From Flavobacterium psychrophilum (GTDB taxonomy: Bacteria > Bacteroidota > Bacteroidia > Flavobacteriales > Flavobacteriaceae): a stretch of DNA of 64,000 nucleotides. The notes under the pieces were generated by a model that worked only from the letters and a program-made list of their open reading frames with translations, was not told the DNA's origin and ran no database searches. Location: assembly GCA_945890865.1 (NCBI GenBank), contig CAMDDB010000003.1:1-64000 (forward strand), given 5' to 3'. Each line of letters starts with the position of its first letter. The stretch's first letter is position 1. Below are positions 33,279 through 43,505 of this stretch, one piece after another. Made by a program: the position numbers and the translations under genes.

Positions 33279-35828
33279 TTATTCTTCTGTTTCTTCAGCT
33301 ATTTCGTCGTCAAAGTTGGTTTCAACGTCGCCTTCAAAATCCTCTAGAAGTTCATCGCTCTCCTCTTCACGAAGTACTTTGGTTACGGCGGCTATAGAAT
33401 CGGTTCCTTTGATGTTAATCAATCGAACACCTTGGGTAGCTCTACCCATTACTCTCAAGTCGGAAACCAGCATTCGAATCGTTAGTCCAGATTTGTTGAT
33501 GATCATTAAATCATCGGCATCTGTTACATTATTGATGGAAATTAAGGCCCCTGTTTTTTCTGTAATGTTTAAAGTTTTTACTCCTTTTCCTCCTCGGTTA
33601 GTAATTCGGTATACATCTACTCCATCATCATCAACTAATTTAGTACGTTTTCCGTATCCGTTTTCGGTGACAACTAGAATTTGTGAATCATTAAGATCAT
33701 TTTTATCGATGGAAACCATTCCAATAACTTCATCTTTATCATCTGCCAAAGTAATACCTCTAACTCCAGAAGCTGTTCTTCCCATTGGACGCGTTTTTTC
33801 TTCTTCAAAACGAACCAACTTACCCGATTTAACCGCAAGTAACACTTGGCTGTTTCCAGTCGTTAATTTTGCTTCTAATAGCTCATCATCCTCTTTAATG
33901 GTAATAGCGTTAATACCATTTTGACGCGGACGCGAATATTGTTCTAAAGAAGTTTTCTTAACTTGACCTTGTTTTGTAGCCATAATCACAAAGTGACTAT
34001 TAGTGTATTCTTCATCTTTTAAATCTTGAGTGCAAATGAATGCTTTAACTTTATCATCACTTTCAATGTTAATTAAGTTTTGAATAGCACGACCTTTGCT
34101 GGCTTTGGTCCCTTCCGGAATTTCATACACACGCATCCAATAACATTTTCCTTTTTGAGTAAAATACATTAAATATTGGTGATTGGTTGCCACAAATAAA
34201 TGCTCTAAGAAATCCTGATCTCTTGTTCCCGCAGATTTTTGTCCAACGCCTCCTCTATTTTGTGTTTTATATTCTGATAAGGATGTCCGTTTGATGTAAC
34301 CTGCATGCGATATTGTAATGACAACACTTTCATCGGCAATTAAATCTTCAATACTTACATCACCTCCCGAATATTCAATTTGTGAACGGCGCTCATCGCC
34401 ATATTTTTCTTTCACTTCTGCCAATTCGTCTTTGATTACTTGCATACGTAATTCTTTGCTGGCCAATAACTCTTTCAAGTGCGTAATCAATTTCATGATT
34501 TCGTCATATTCAGCACGCAATTTATCTTGCTCCAGCCCCGTTAATTGACGCAAACGCATTTCAACAATAGCACGTGCTTGAAGCTCTGATAATTTGAAAC
34601 GCTCGATTAAGTTTGCGCGGGCTTCATCACCATCTTTAGACGCTCTAATAATTTTAATTACTTCATCAATATTGTCAGAAGCAATAATTAAACCTTCTAA
34701 AATATGAGCTCTTTCTTCGGCTTTGCGTAAATCATATTGCGCTCTACGAACCACTACATCGTGACGGTGTTCTACAAAATAATGAATCAAATCTTTTAGA
34801 TTCAACATTTGTGGACGACCTTTTACTAAAGCAATATTATTGACACTGAAAGAAGATTGTAATTGTGTGTATTTATACAAAGTGTTTAATACAACATTAG
34901 GTACCGCATCGCGTTTCAATTCATATACAATTCGCATTCCATTACGATCCGATTCGTCTCGAATGTTCGATATACCCTCAATTTTCTTATCATTCACTAA
35001 ATCTGCCGTTTTCTTAATCATTTCGGCTTTATTGACTTGGTATGGAATTTCAGTTACAATGATAGCTTCTCTTCCATTTACTTCTTCAAAGCCAACTTTA
35101 GCACGAATAACAATACGACCTCTACCTGTTTTAAAGGCTTCTCTTACACCTTCATAACCATAAATAATTCCACCAGTTGGAAAATCTGGGGCTTTGATAT
35201 GTGTAATTAATTCATCTATTTCAATATCATTATTATTAATGTATGCTAGGGTTCCATCAATAACTTCCGATAAATTATGTGGGGCCATGTTGGTAGCCAT
35301 ACCTACAGCAATTCCAGATGCTCCGTTAATTAATAAGGTTGGAATCTTTGTTGGCATTACTGTTGGTTCTTGCAACGTATCATCAAAATTCAATTGAAAA
35401 TCAACCGTTTCTTTGTCTATATCGGCCAACATTTCTTCCGAAATCTTTTTCATTCGGGCTTCCGTATAACGCATTGCAGCTGGACTATCTCCATCTACCG
35501 AACCAAAGTTACCTTGACCGTCAACCATTAAATAACGTAAACTCCATTCCTGCGCCATTCGAACCATGGCATCATACACTGAAGTATCACCATGGGGGTG
35601 GTACTTACCTAAAACTTCTCCAACAATTCTAGCCGACTTTTTGTGGGCTCTGTTTGAAAGAACTCCTAATTCATACATTCCGTATAAAACTCTACGGTGT
35701 ACTGGCTTTAAACCATCTCTAACATCAGGAAGTGCTCGCGACACAATAACAGACATCGAATAATCGATGTAGGCTGATTTCATTTCTTCCTCTATGTTAA
35801 TAGGAATTAACTTTTCTCCTTCTGACAT
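33279..35828 (-). CDS. gyrA: DNA gyrase subunit A
   Basis: Breakage-reunion subunit of gyrase, which introduces negative supercoils with GyrB. The 849-residue protein has the winged-helix/tower part with the catalytic Tyr in [10 protein letters not shown] near 120, and a C-terminal beta-pinwheel with repeated GY/KRT blades. The GyrA box is visible as [10 protein letters not shown] near 560. The quinolone-determining region reads [11 protein letters not shown], with Thr at the position equivalent to E. coli Ser83 and Asp at 87; Thr is, to my knowledge, the normal residue in this genus. The tail is very acidic ([14 protein letters not shown]), as in many gyrases. It is a single gene, divergent from clpC. 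Confidence 0.98.
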   Translation of the reverse strand: MSEGEKLIPINIEEEMKSAYIDYSMSVIVSRALPDVRDGLKPVHRRVLYGMYELGVLSNRAHKKSARIVGEVLGKYHPHGDTSVYDAMVRMAQEWSLRYLMVDGQGNFGSVDGDSPAAMRYTEARMKKISEEMLADIDKETVDFQLNFDDTLQEPTVMPTKIPTLLINGASGIAVGMATNMAPHNLSEVIDGTLAYINNNDIEIDELITHIKAPDFPTGGIIYGYEGVREAFKTGRGRIVIRAKVGFEEVNGREAIIVTEIPYQVNKAEMIKKTADLVNDKKIEGISNIRDESDRNGMRIVYELKRDAVPNVVLNTLYKYTQLQSSFSVNNIALVKGRPQMLNLKDLIHYFVEHRHDVVVRRAQYDLRKAEERAHILEGLIIASDNIDEVIKIIRASKDGDEARANLIERFKLSELQARAIVEMRLRQLTGLEQDKLRAEYDEIMKLITHLKELLASKELRMQVIKDELAEVKEKYGDERRSQIEYSGGDVSIEDLIADESVVITISHAGYIKRTSLSEYKTQNRGGVGQKSAGTRDQDFLEHLFVATNHQYLMYFTQKGKCYWMRVYEIPEGTKASKGRAIQNLINIESDDKVKAFICTQDLKDEEYTNSHFVIMATKQGQVKKTSLEQYSRPRQNGINAITIKEDDELLEAKLTTGNSQVLLAVKSGKLVRFEEEKTRPMGRTASGVRGITLADDKDEVIGMVSIDKNDLNDSQILVVTENGYGKRTKLVDDDGVDVYRITNRGGKGVKTLNITEKTGALISINNVTDADDLMIINKSGLTIRMLVSDLRVMGRATQGVRLINIKGTDSIAAVTKVLREEESDELLEDFEGDVETNFDDEIAEETEE

Positions 35829-36084
35829 AAGTATTTATATTAAAATTATAATTAGTACTAAAACGTGCCAATATACAGCTTTTTCTAGTTTTAAGTACTG
35901 TTTTTAGTGACTAATTAGGAGATTTTATTAACAATTTTGTTTACAAATTGGTTATAAATCAATACGCGTTTTCTTTTATTTTTCATTTTTTTTTTGTCAT
36001 TTAGCGATATGATACAATGATCAGGTATAGTTTTTGTTATATCCCCTTTTGTATTCGTATATTTACTAATAATATAATGGCAGT

Positions 36085-38634
36085 ATGGACGATAATTTTT
36101 CCCCAAGAGTTAAAGATGTAATTTCTTTCAGCAAAGAAGAAGCCTTGCGTTTAGGCCATGATTTCATTGGAACTGAGCACCTACTTCTGGGCATACTTCG
36201 CGATGGAAACGGAACTGCCATCAGTATATTGAATCACTTAGCAGTCGATTTTTCAGTCTTACGAAAAAAAGTAGAAATCTTGAGTCCGGCCAATCCCAGT
36301 GCGATTCAAAATATTGAAAAGAAAAACTTATTGCTCACCAGACAAGCTGAACGCGCCTTAAAAACTACTTTTTTAGAAGCAAAATTATTCAATAGCTCAG
36401 AAATCAGCACTGCCCATTTGTTACTTTGTATTCTTAGAAACGAAAACGATCCGACAACAAAAGTGCTTCACAAAATTAAAATTGATTACGAAACTGTTAA
36501 AGAACAATATACAGCTATGATGACAAACGAAGAGGATTATATAGAAAATTCACCAAAAGCTGAATCTTTTAATGATGACAGCGGACAAGATGACAGCCTT
36601 AAAGATGGTGGATTCAATAGCCCCTCTTCAGGAACTAAAACCAATAAAAAATCCAAAACACCTGTATTGGATAATTTTGGTCGTGACTTAACAGAAATGG
36701 CCGAAGAAGGCAAATTAGATCCTGTGGTAGGTCGCGATAAAGAAATCGAACGCGTATCCCAAATTTTAAGCCGAAGAAAGAAAAACAATCCATTATTGAT
36801 TGGTGAGCCCGGCGTGGGTAAATCCGCTATTGCAGAAGGATTAGCCTTACGAATCATCAAAAAGAAAGTTTCGCGTAATCTCTTCAATAAACGCGTGGTG
36901 ACACTTGATCTCGCTAGTTTAGTTGCTGGTACAAAATACCGCGGACAATTTGAAGAACGCATGAAAGCCGTAATGAACGAATTGGAAAAAAATGATGATA
37001 TCATTTTATTTATTGACGAAATTCATACCATTGTTGGCGCTGGGGGTGCCACCGGTTCTTTGGATGCATCAAATATGTTCAAACCGGCCTTAGCGCGTGG
37101 TGAAATTCAATGTGTAGGCGCTACAACCTTAGATGAATACCGCCAATACATTGAAAAAGACGGAGCGCTAGAAAGACGTTTTCAAAAAGTAATCGTTGAA
37201 CCTACTTCTGTAGAAGAAACTATTACCATTTTGAACAACATCAAGCCTAAATATGAAGACCATCATAACGTAATTTATACTCCTGAAGCTATTGAAGCGT
37301 GTGTCAAACTAACCAATCGTTATATGACCGATCGATTCTTGCCAGACAAGGCAATAGATGCCTTAGATGAAGCAGGTTCGCGCGTTCATATCATCAATAT
37401 TGATGTTCCTAAACAAATCTTAGAATTGGAGAAACAATTAGAAGAAGTACGCGAACTAAAAAATACGGTGGTTAAAAAACAAAAATACGAAGAGGCTGCA
37501 AAACTTCGTGATGACGAAAAACGCATTGAAAAAGATTTAGCGATTGCACAAGAAGAATGGGAAGCAGACGCTAAAAACAATAAAGTAACCGTTACAGAAG
37601 ACAATGTTGCAGATGTGGTATCTATGATGACTGGAATTCCTGTAAATCGTATTGCTCAAACTGAAAGTAATAAATTAGCTCATTTACCCGAACTCATTAA
37701 AGGTAAGGTAATTGGACAAGATGAGGCGGTACAAAAAATTGCTAAATCGATTCAGCGAAATAGAGCGGGTTTAAAAGATCCAAACAAACCAATTGGCTCC
37801 TTTATTTTCTTAGGTCAAACCGGAGTAGGTAAAACCCAATTGGCTAAAGTAATTGCCAAAGAATTATTCGATTCGGAAGATGCTTTAATACGCATCGACA
37901 TGAGTGAATACATGGAAAAGTTTGCTATTTCTAGATTAGTAGGTGCGCCTCCTGGCTATGTAGGATATGAAGAAGGCGGACAATTGACGGAGAAAGTCAG
38001 AAGAAAACCCTATTGTGTAATACTTTTAGACGAAGTTGAAAAAGCACATCCGGATGTTTTTAACATGATGCTGCAAGTATTGGACGACGGCCATTTAACC
38101 GACAGTTTGGGAAGAAAAATAGACTTCAGAAATACAATAATTATTATGACTTCTAACGTTGGAGCGCGTCAATTAAAAGATTTTGGAACCGGAGTTGGCT
38201 TTGGTACCGCAGCGAAAAATGCCCAAACCGATGAACACTCTAAAGGCATCATTGAAAACGCCTTGAAAAAAGCGTTTGCTCCTGAATTTTTAAACAGAAT
38301 TGACGATGTAATCGTTTTTAATGCCCTTGAAAAACACGATATCGATAAAATTATTGATATTGAAATGGATAAATTATACGCTAGAGTAAAAGAAATAGGC
38401 TATACATTACAGCTTTCAGAACAAGCCAAAGACTATATTGCAGACAAAGGTTTTGACAAGCAATTTGGAGCACGCCCTCTCAAGCGGGCCATTCAAAAAT
38501 ATGTAGAAGATGCTCTTGCAGAAGAGATAATCACTTCAAAGATTCATGATGGTGATCAAATTTTTATGGATTTAGATGAGGCCAATCAGGAATTGGTAAT
38601 CCAAATTAAAAAACAAGAAGAACCAAGTGCTTAG
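36085..38634 (+). CDS. clpC: Clp protease ATP-binding subunit ClpC
   Basis: AAA+ unfoldase that feeds substrates to ClpP. The 849-residue protein has the N-domain double repeat (about 1-145, FSKEEALRLGHDFIGTEHLL), a first ATPase domain with GEPGVGKSAIAEG near 237, a middle UVR-like coiled coil (YEEAAKLRDDEKRIEKDL near 470), and a second ATPase with GQTGVGKTQLAK near 575. The middle domain and lack of a longer ClpB-type coil mark it as ClpC. It is divergent from gyrA across a 256-bp spacer, and a terminator overlaps its stop. No CtsR-like operator is evident. Confidence 0.96.
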   Translation: MDDNFSPRVKDVISFSKEEALRLGHDFIGTEHLLLGILRDGNGTAISILNHLAVDFSVLRKKVEILSPANPSAIQNIEKKNLLLTRQAERALKTTFLEAKLFNSSEISTAHLLLCILRNENDPTTKVLHKIKIDYETVKEQYTAMMTNEEDYIENSPKAESFNDDSGQDDSLKDGGFNSPSSGTKTNKKSKTPVLDNFGRDLTEMAEEGKLDPVVGRDKEIERVSQILSRRKKNNPLLIGEPGVGKSAIAEGLALRIIKKKVSRNLFNKRVVTLDLASLVAGTKYRGQFEERMKAVMNELEKNDDIILFIDEIHTIVGAGGATGSLDASNMFKPALARGEIQCVGATTLDEYRQYIEKDGALERRFQKVIVEPTSVEETITILNNIKPKYEDHHNVIYTPEAIEACVKLTNRYMTDRFLPDKAIDALDEAGSRVHIINIDVPKQILELEKQLEEVRELKNTVVKKQKYEEAAKLRDDEKRIEKDLAIAQEEWEADAKNNKVTVTEDNVADVVSMMTGIPVNRIAQTESNKLAHLPELIKGKVIGQDEAVQKIAKSIQRNRAGLKDPNKPIGSFIFLGQTGVGKTQLAKVIAKELFDSEDALIRIDMSEYMEKFAISRLVGAPPGYVGYEEGGQLTEKVRRKPYCVILLDEVEKAHPDVFNMMLQVLDDGHLTDSLGRKIDFRNTIIIMTSNVGARQLKDFGTGVGFGTAAKNAQTDEHSKGIIENALKKAFAPEFLNRIDDVIVFNALEKHDIDKIIDIEMDKLYARVKEIGYTLQLSEQAKDYIADKGFDKQFGARPLKRAIQKYVEDALAEEIITSKIHDGDQIFMDLDEANQELVIQIKKQEEPSA

Positions 38635-38648
38635 CTTGGTTTTTTTTT
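38619..38648 (+). terminator. clpC terminator overlapping its stop codon
   Basis: AACCAAG (38621-38627) and CTTGGTT (38635-38641) form a stem followed by eight T. The loop contains the TAG stop. Confidence 0.8.
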
Positions 38649-38715
38649 ATACTACAAAAAATCTATTTGTATTGAAAAAAATACTACTTTAGAATCCTAA
38701 TTCATACGGTTAAAA

Positions 38716-40083
38716 ATGCTAGATAAAGTTATTGTAGGTAGCGAAGAATGGTGCTCCTTCCCTACACTAGGAATTCCCACTATTAAGGCACGAGTTGATT
38801 CTGGAGCGAAGACTTCAGCATTACATGCTATTAATATTGCTACTTTTGAAAAAAACAGTGAAAATTGGGTTAAATTTGATATAAATCCCATTCAAAATAA
38901 TGCCAAAGCAGTCATTCATTGTGAAGCGCCTCTTATTGATAAACGTGTAGTAAAAAGCTCCAGTGGCTATAGAGAACAACGTTTTGTTATTAAAACAAAA
39001 TTGGAAATTGGTGGAAAAACATGGGAAATAGAAGTAACACTTACGAATAGAGATTCCATGGGTTTTCGAATGCTTTTTGGACGAGAAGCCATGTCTGGAC
39101 GTGTACTTGTTGATCCTGAACAACGCTATCTTTTGGGCCAACCAACAATAGAAAAATTAAAAGAATATTATTACGCCTCCAACGAAACAAAAAAAGGATT
39201 AAAAATTGGCCTTTTAGCTAGTAATCCTGAGTTGTATAGTAACAAACGAATTATGGAAGCAGGCGAATTAAGAGGGCATGAAATGCACTTCTTAAATTTG
39301 AAGTACTGCTATATGAAATTAGATGCAACGAAACCGGAAATTCATTACAGAGGTGGTAAAATACTCAACGACTTTGATGCAATTATTCCAAGAATTAGAC
39401 CCAGTATGACTTATTATGGTTGTGCCTTAACCCGTCAATTTGAAGCACTAAAAGTGTATGCATTAAACAATGCTTCAGCTATTACACAATCAAGAGACAA
39501 ACTGTTTTCACTTCAATTGCTATTGAATAATGGTGTGGATATTCCTACTACAGGGTTTGCTAATTCGCCATTAGATACTGACGACTTGATCAAGATGGTA
39601 GGTGGTTCACCATTGATCGTAAAATTATTAGAAGGTACACAAGGAAAGGGCGTTGTACTGGCTGAAACTAAAAAAGCGGCCGAATCGGTAATTAATGCTT
39701 TTAAAAGTTTGAACGCCAACATTCTCGTTCAAGAGTTCATCAAAGAAGCCAACGGAAAAGATTTACGGCTGTTTGTAGTTGACGGAAAGGTAGTTGCTGC
39801 CATGCAACGTGAAGCCTTACCAGGTGAATTTAGAGCTAATATTCATTTAGGAGGAACAGCCTCAATTGTGAAAGTAACGGCTGATGAAAAAAGAATTGCT
39901 ATAAAAGCTGCCAAAGCCATGAATTTAAAAGTAGCTGGGGTAGATATCATTCGCTCGATAAAAGGACCTTTGTTATTAGAAGTAAATTCTTCACCGGGAC
40001 TGGAAGGAATTGAAGGTGCGACACAAAAAGACATTGCCGGAGAAATGATTAAAGCAATTGAAAAGAATTTTAAATGGTCTTAA
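38716..40083 (+). CDS. rimK: RimK ATP-grasp ligase fused to an aspartic-protease-like domain
   Basis: A 455-residue two-domain protein. Residues 1-140 form the retropepsin-like 'ATP-dependent zinc protease' domain, with [17 protein letters not shown] holding the D-S/T-G triad (Asp-Ser-Gly), and [18 protein letters not shown]. Residues about 160-455 are RimK: an N-terminal pre-ATP-grasp domain and an ATP-grasp with [19 protein letters not shown], then GVDIIRS and [14 protein letters not shown] near the end. RimK adds glutamate residues to ribosomal protein S6 or makes poly-glutamate. The fused domain suggests that addition and trimming of the tail are coupled. A small GldL-like gene follows. 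Confidence 0.9.
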   Translation: MLDKVIVGSEEWCSFPTLGIPTIKARVDSGAKTSALHAINIATFEKNSENWVKFDINPIQNNAKAVIHCEAPLIDKRVVKSSSGYREQRFVIKTKLEIGGKTWEIEVTLTNRDSMGFRMLFGREAMSGRVLVDPEQRYLLGQPTIEKLKEYYYASNETKKGLKIGLLASNPELYSNKRIMEAGELRGHEMHFLNLKYCYMKLDATKPEIHYRGGKILNDFDAIIPRIRPSMTYYGCALTRQFEALKVYALNNASAITQSRDKLFSLQLLLNNGVDIPTTGFANSPLDTDDLIKMVGGSPLIVKLLEGTQGKGVVLAETKKAAESVINAFKSLNANILVQEFIKEANGKDLRLFVVDGKVVAAMQREALPGEFRANIHLGGTASIVKVTADEKRIAIKAAKAMNLKVAGVDIIRSIKGPLLLEVNSSPGLEGIEGATQKDIAGEMIKAIEKNFKWS

Positions 40084-40099
40084 TTAAAACCCACTAGAA

Positions 40100-40282
40100 A
40101 TGAAAAAACAATATGCTCTTCCAATTTTATTTTTCACCTTTGGTATCATCACAACAATTGTAGGTGCTTTATTCAAAATTATGCATTGGCCTGGCGCTTC
40201 AACAATACTCACTGTCGGACTCTTATCGGAGGCTGTAGCCTTAATTATTGTAATTATTTCTATTTTAAAACGCTTAAAATAA
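40100..40282 (+). CDS. Small GldL-like membrane protein
   Basis: A 60-residue protein with two membrane helices (about 5-25 and 34-55). The linker between them, FKIMHWPGASTILTVGLL, matches the start of the gliding-motility/type IX secretion motor protein GldL, which has the same KIMHWPGA motif. It lacks GldL's long cytoplasmic part. It starts 16 bp after rimK. It may be a paralog or decoy that interacts with the T9SS motor, or an unrelated user of the fold; no gld genes are nearby. Confidence 0.7.
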   Translation: MKKQYALPILFFTFGIITTIVGALFKIMHWPGASTILTVGLLSEAVALIIVIISILKRLK

Positions 40283-40292
40283 GACCTGTATA

Positions 40293-41792
40293 TTATTCAA
40301 AGTCTATTTGAAAACTATTTAAAAAAGCGATTGATTTTTCAATATCATAATGCATGATGCGATCTTCTGTAACAATAGCAACTTCTTCGCGATAGGATTT
40401 TAAAAAACTTTCTATAAAATCACTAGATTGTAATGGTCTTCTAAACTCAATAGCTTGAGAAGCATTAAACAATTCTATGGCTAGAATACGCTCTACGTTT
40501 TCAACAATGCGCAAAGTTTTTGTAGCTGCATTGGCACCCATGCTCACATGATCTTCCTGCCCGTTAGAAGAAACAATACTATCGATACTGGCTGGAGTAG
40601 CCAATTGTTTATTTTGACTGGCTATACTGGCAGCCGTATATTGCGGAATCATAAAACCCGAATTCAAACCGGGATTATTTACTAAAAACGGAGGTAAACC
40701 GCGCAAACCCGAAATCAATTGGTAGGTTCTGCGCTCGGAAATACTTCCCAGTTCTGACAAAGCAATACCTAAAAAATCAAAAGCGAGCGCCAAGGGTTGT
40801 CCATGAAAATTTCCTCCTGAAAGAATCAAATCTTCCCCTACAAAAATATTGGGATTATCGGTCACCGAATTGATTTCGGTGCGAAAAACTTTCTTTACAT
40901 ATTCTATTGCATCTTTAGAAGCACCATGTACTTGAGGTATGCATCGAAACGAATACGGATCTTGCACATGCGCTTTGGTCTGTGCAATTATCTGACTATC
41001 TTCTAATAATCCTCTAAAATGTTCGGCCGTTTGCACCTGCCCTTTATGTGGTCGAATCAAATGAATTAAATCGGTAAAGGGCTCAATTCTACCGTCAAAT
41101 CCCTCTAAAGAAATAGCCCCAATAACATCGGCTAAATAGGCTATTTTTTGCGCTTTTAATAAACAATACGCTCCATAAGCGCTCATGAATTGCGTGCCGT
41201 TTAACAAGGCCAAACCTTCTTTGGATTGCAATACGATAGGCTCCCACCCCATTTTTGCTAATACTTTTGCGGCAGGTTGACGAAACCCATCGCAATAGAC
41301 TTCGCCTTCCCCTAATAAAGGCAAGGACAAATGAGCTAGTGGTGCCAAATCCCCTGAGGCCCCCAAAGAACCTTGGGTATAGATAAGTGGTAAAATATCA
41401 TGGTTATAAAAATCGATCAAACGTTGTACGGTAAGCAGTTGCACACCCGAATGTCCATAGCTCAACGATTGTATTTTGAGCAACAACATGATTTTTACAA
41501 TTTCATGAGGTACTTCATCACCTGTACCGCAAGCATGCGATTTTACTAAATTTTCTTGAAGTTTAGATAAATTTTCATTCGAAATTTTCACATTACATAA
41601 CGAACCAAAACCAGTATTGATCCCGTAAATGGGTTCAGAATTTGATTTCATTTTATCATCTAAATACTTTCGACATTTTTCAATGTTTACGATAGCTTCT
41701 TCTGATAATGCCAACTGTTTTCCTTGAAAAACAATCTCATTGATCATCTCAATTGATAATAAATCTGAACTTATATAATGTATGGTTTCCAT
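40293..41792 (-). CDS. hutH: Histidine ammonia-lyase
   Basis: Deaminates histidine to urocanate, the first step of histidine use. The 499-residue protein has the Ala-Ser-Gly triplet that cyclises to the MIO cofactor, in QGSLGASGDLAPLAH near 145, and NGTQFMSAYGAYCL near 200. The C-terminal segment GQEDHVSMGANAA with the catalytic Glu/His region lies near 420. Length matches the family. No other hut genes adjoin. It is convergent with the GldL-like gene and divergent from gcvT. Phenylalanine or tyrosine ammonia-lyase activity is less likely, because the sequence follows HutH throughout. Confidence 0.94.
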   Translation of the reverse strand: METIHYISSDLLSIEMINEIVFQGKQLALSEEAIVNIEKCRKYLDDKMKSNSEPIYGINTGFGSLCNVKISNENLSKLQENLVKSHACGTGDEVPHEIVKIMLLLKIQSLSYGHSGVQLLTVQRLIDFYNHDILPLIYTQGSLGASGDLAPLAHLSLPLLGEGEVYCDGFRQPAAKVLAKMGWEPIVLQSKEGLALLNGTQFMSAYGAYCLLKAQKIAYLADVIGAISLEGFDGRIEPFTDLIHLIRPHKGQVQTAEHFRGLLEDSQIIAQTKAHVQDPYSFRCIPQVHGASKDAIEYVKKVFRTEINSVTDNPNIFVGEDLILSGGNFHGQPLALAFDFLGIALSELGSISERRTYQLISGLRGLPPFLVNNPGLNSGFMIPQYTAASIASQNKQLATPASIDSIVSSNGQEDHVSMGANAATKTLRIVENVERILAIELFNASQAIEFRRPLQSSDFIESFLKSYREEVAIVTEDRIMHYDIEKSIAFLNSFQIDFE

Positions 41793-41957
41793 CTGATTAA
41801 TTTATAAAGTTCAAAATTCCGCAAAGAATTGCTAAAATGCAAGATTTATTATCATTATTAACAAAAAATAAATAGTTCTCAAATTTTAAAGGAAATGTCG
41901 ATATATTTTTAAGAATTTTCAATAAATTAGCGGTCTCAAATAACACAACATCAAATC

Positions 41958-43040
41958 ATGAAAAATACAGCTTTAACGCACATTCACGAAAATTTAGGAG
42001 CTAAAATGGTTCCGTTTGCCGGATACAATATGCCGGTTCAATATGAAGGCGTCAATGCAGAACACGAAATCGTGCGCAACGGCGTGGGTGTTTTTGACGT
42101 GTCACACATGGGCGAATTTTTCTTAAAAGGGGAAAATGCTCTGGCTTTAATTCAAAAAGTAACCTCAAACGATGCCTCAAAATTAGTCAACGGAAAAGCA
42201 CAATATTCTTGCTTACCAAATAACGATGGCGGTATCGTTGACGATTTGATCGTATATAAAATAAAAGACAACCATTATTTATTAGTGGTAAACGCTTCTA
42301 ATATAGAAAAAGACTGGAACTGGATCAGTTCGCACAACGATTTGGGTGTGGAAATGACCAATGCTTCCGATCAGTATTCTTTATTAGCCATTCAAGGTCC
42401 GAAAGCCGCTCAAGCGATGCAATCGTTAACAAATATTGATTTGTCCAATATGGGCTATTATACGTTTCAAATTGGGGATTTTGCCGGAAAGCAAAACGTA
42501 ATCGTTTCCGCGACTGGTTATACTGGTTCGGGCGGTTTTGAAATTTATTTTAAAAATGAAGATGCCGAGTACATTTGGAACAAAGTTTTTGAAGCCGGTG
42601 CGGCCTTTGGGATCAAACCTATTGGATTAGCAGCTCGTGACACCCTACGTTTAGAAATGGGATTCTGCTTGTATGGAAATGACATCAACGACACCACTTC
42701 GCCCTTAGAAGCTGGACTGGGTTGGATCACCAAATTTGACAAAACATTTACCAATTCGGACCAACTACTCCAACAAAAAGAAGCGGGTGTTGGACGTAAA
42801 TTGGTAGGATTTGAAATGATCGAACGCGGTATTCCTCGTCACGATTATGAAATTTGTGATGCACAAGAAAACGTAGTAGGAATAGTAACCTCTGGAACGC
42901 AATCGCCTTCTTTGGGAATTGCTATCGGAATGGGTTATGTGCCTTCAGCACTTGCAGCAGTAGATTCAGAAATTTACATTCGCATCCGAAACAAAGACAT
43001 CAAAGCCAAAGTGGTCAAAATGCCTTTCTATAAGAAATAA
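41958..43040 (+). CDS. gcvT: Aminomethyltransferase (glycine cleavage T protein)
   Basis: Transfers the methylene group from the H protein's aminomethyl-lipoyl arm to tetrahydrofolate. The 360-residue protein has [15 protein letters not shown] near 15, [11 protein letters not shown] near 45 (Asp-Val-Ser-His, near the catalytic Asp) and [19 protein letters not shown] near 80-100. [12 protein letters not shown] lies near 180, with [14 protein letters not shown] near 225. It is a single gene, as in other flavobacteria where gcvT is apart from gcvH and gcvP. I found no glycine-riboswitch-like structure in the 165-bp upstream region. A strong bidirectional terminator follows. Confidence 0.96.
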   Translation: MKNTALTHIHENLGAKMVPFAGYNMPVQYEGVNAEHEIVRNGVGVFDVSHMGEFFLKGENALALIQKVTSNDASKLVNGKAQYSCLPNNDGGIVDDLIVYKIKDNHYLLVVNASNIEKDWNWISSHNDLGVEMTNASDQYSLLAIQGPKAAQAMQSLTNIDLSNMGYYTFQIGDFAGKQNVIVSATGYTGSGGFEIYFKNEDAEYIWNKVFEAGAAFGIKPIGLAARDTLRLEMGFCLYGNDINDTTSPLEAGLGWITKFDKTFTNSDQLLQQKEAGVGRKLVGFEMIERGIPRHDYEICDAQENVVGIVTSGTQSPSLGIAIGMGYVPSALAAVDSEIYIRIRNKDIKAKVVKMPFYKK

Positions 43041-43044
43041 TACT

Positions 43045-43080
43045 TAAAAAAATATCCGCTAATTAGCGGATATTTTTTTA
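43045..43080. terminator. Bidirectional terminator between gcvT and the rhodanese gene
   Basis: The stretch 43051-43072 is self-complementary (ATATCCGCT and AGCGGATAT arms), with A-runs before and T-runs after. It serves both convergent genes. Confidence 0.85.
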
Positions 43081-43386
43081 TTAGTCTGTTGGCCCGTCCC
43101 AGTTGGAAAAACCACCCACCAAATTGAACACATTTTCAAAGCCCAATTGTTGCATTACGCCACAAGCATTGGCACTTCTCACTCCTGCCGCACAATACAC
43201 ATAAAAATTTTTGGATTTATCCAACTCTTCCACTTGGTATACAAATCCTTGCCCTTTATAAATATCAATATTTAAGGCAGCCGGAATTTTACCACTTTCA
43301 AATTCGTCTTCTGTGCGAACGTCAATGATTATCCCATATTCATCATTTAAAAATTGACTCCACCACTCTTTTTGCTCTAAGTTCAT
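43081..43386 (-). CDS. Rhodanese-like protein
   Basis: A single rhodanese domain of 101 residues, cytoplasmic. It has IIDVRTEDEFESGKIPAALN near 20-40, the CH2A-type signature, and the active-site loop CAAGVRSANA with the catalytic Cys near 68, then LGFENVFNLVGGFSNW. The ATG at 43386 gives MNLEQKEWW; the frame extends ten codons upstream but those contain low-complexity Lys/Asn sequence. It probably handles sulfane sulfur. The neighbour on the other side is the divergent marR gene, whose promoter lies 60-100 bp away. Confidence 0.9.
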   Translation of the reverse strand: MNLEQKEWWSQFLNDEYGIIIDVRTEDEFESGKIPAALNIDIYKGQGFVYQVEELDKSKNFYVYCAAGVRSANACGVMQQLGFENVFNLVGGFSNWDGPTD

Positions 43387-43452
43387 CGTGTTATTTTTTT
43401 TCAAAAATACGACCAAAATTGGAATTTAAAAATTTTATAAAAAATTAATACA

Positions 43453-43470
43453 CATTTGTATATACAAATG
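43453..43470. promoter_or_regulatory. MarR operator 1
   Basis: CATTTGTATATACAAATG is a perfect 18-bp palindrome. It contains the TTTG -33 element (43455-43458) of the marR promoter. Its centre is 30 bp, about three helical turns, from that of operator 2. Confidence 0.7.
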
Positions 43471-43488
43471 AAATAAATACTACATTTG
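43455..43488 (+). promoter_or_regulatory. marR promoter (-33 TTTG, -7 TACATTTG)
   Basis: TTTG at 43455-43458 and TACATTTG at 43481-43488 are 22 bp apart, a full Bacteroidota promoter. Each element is inside one of the two palindromes, so a bound MarR would block RNA polymerase. The leader is only about 11 nt. Confidence 0.7.
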
Positions 43489-43499
43489 TACCTACAAAT
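43484..43499. promoter_or_regulatory. MarR operator 2
   Basis: ATTTGTA and TACAAAT arms around CC form a 16-bp palindrome with the same half-site as operator 1. It overlaps the -7 box and the predicted transcription start. Confidence 0.7.
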
Positions 43500-43505
43500 A
43501 TTTAC

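Noticed and set aside
33316..33924. A long (202-codon) plus-strand frame opposite the 3' part of gyrA
   Set aside because: Its composition (Ser/Leu/Val-rich) is that of an antisense shadow of a conserved coding frame; there is no promoter or homology signal.
35560..35600. Thr at the position equivalent to E. coli GyrA Ser83 as a quinolone-resistance change
   Set aside because: From what I know, Thr is the wild-type residue at this position in Flavobacterium, so it is not evidence of a resistance mutation.
35915..36106. A minus-strand frame in the gyrA-clpC spacer
   Set aside because: Low-complexity Lys/Asn-rich sequence that runs over the clpC start, with no promoter box.
36537..37004. A 155-codon minus-strand frame opposite clpC
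   Set aside because: It lies wholly within the ClpC AAA+ domain, whose motifs are intact on the plus strand, so it is a shadow.
41793..41957. Glycine riboswitch ahead of gcvT
   Set aside because: The 165-bp leader is plain A+T-rich sequence without tandem aptamer-like stems.
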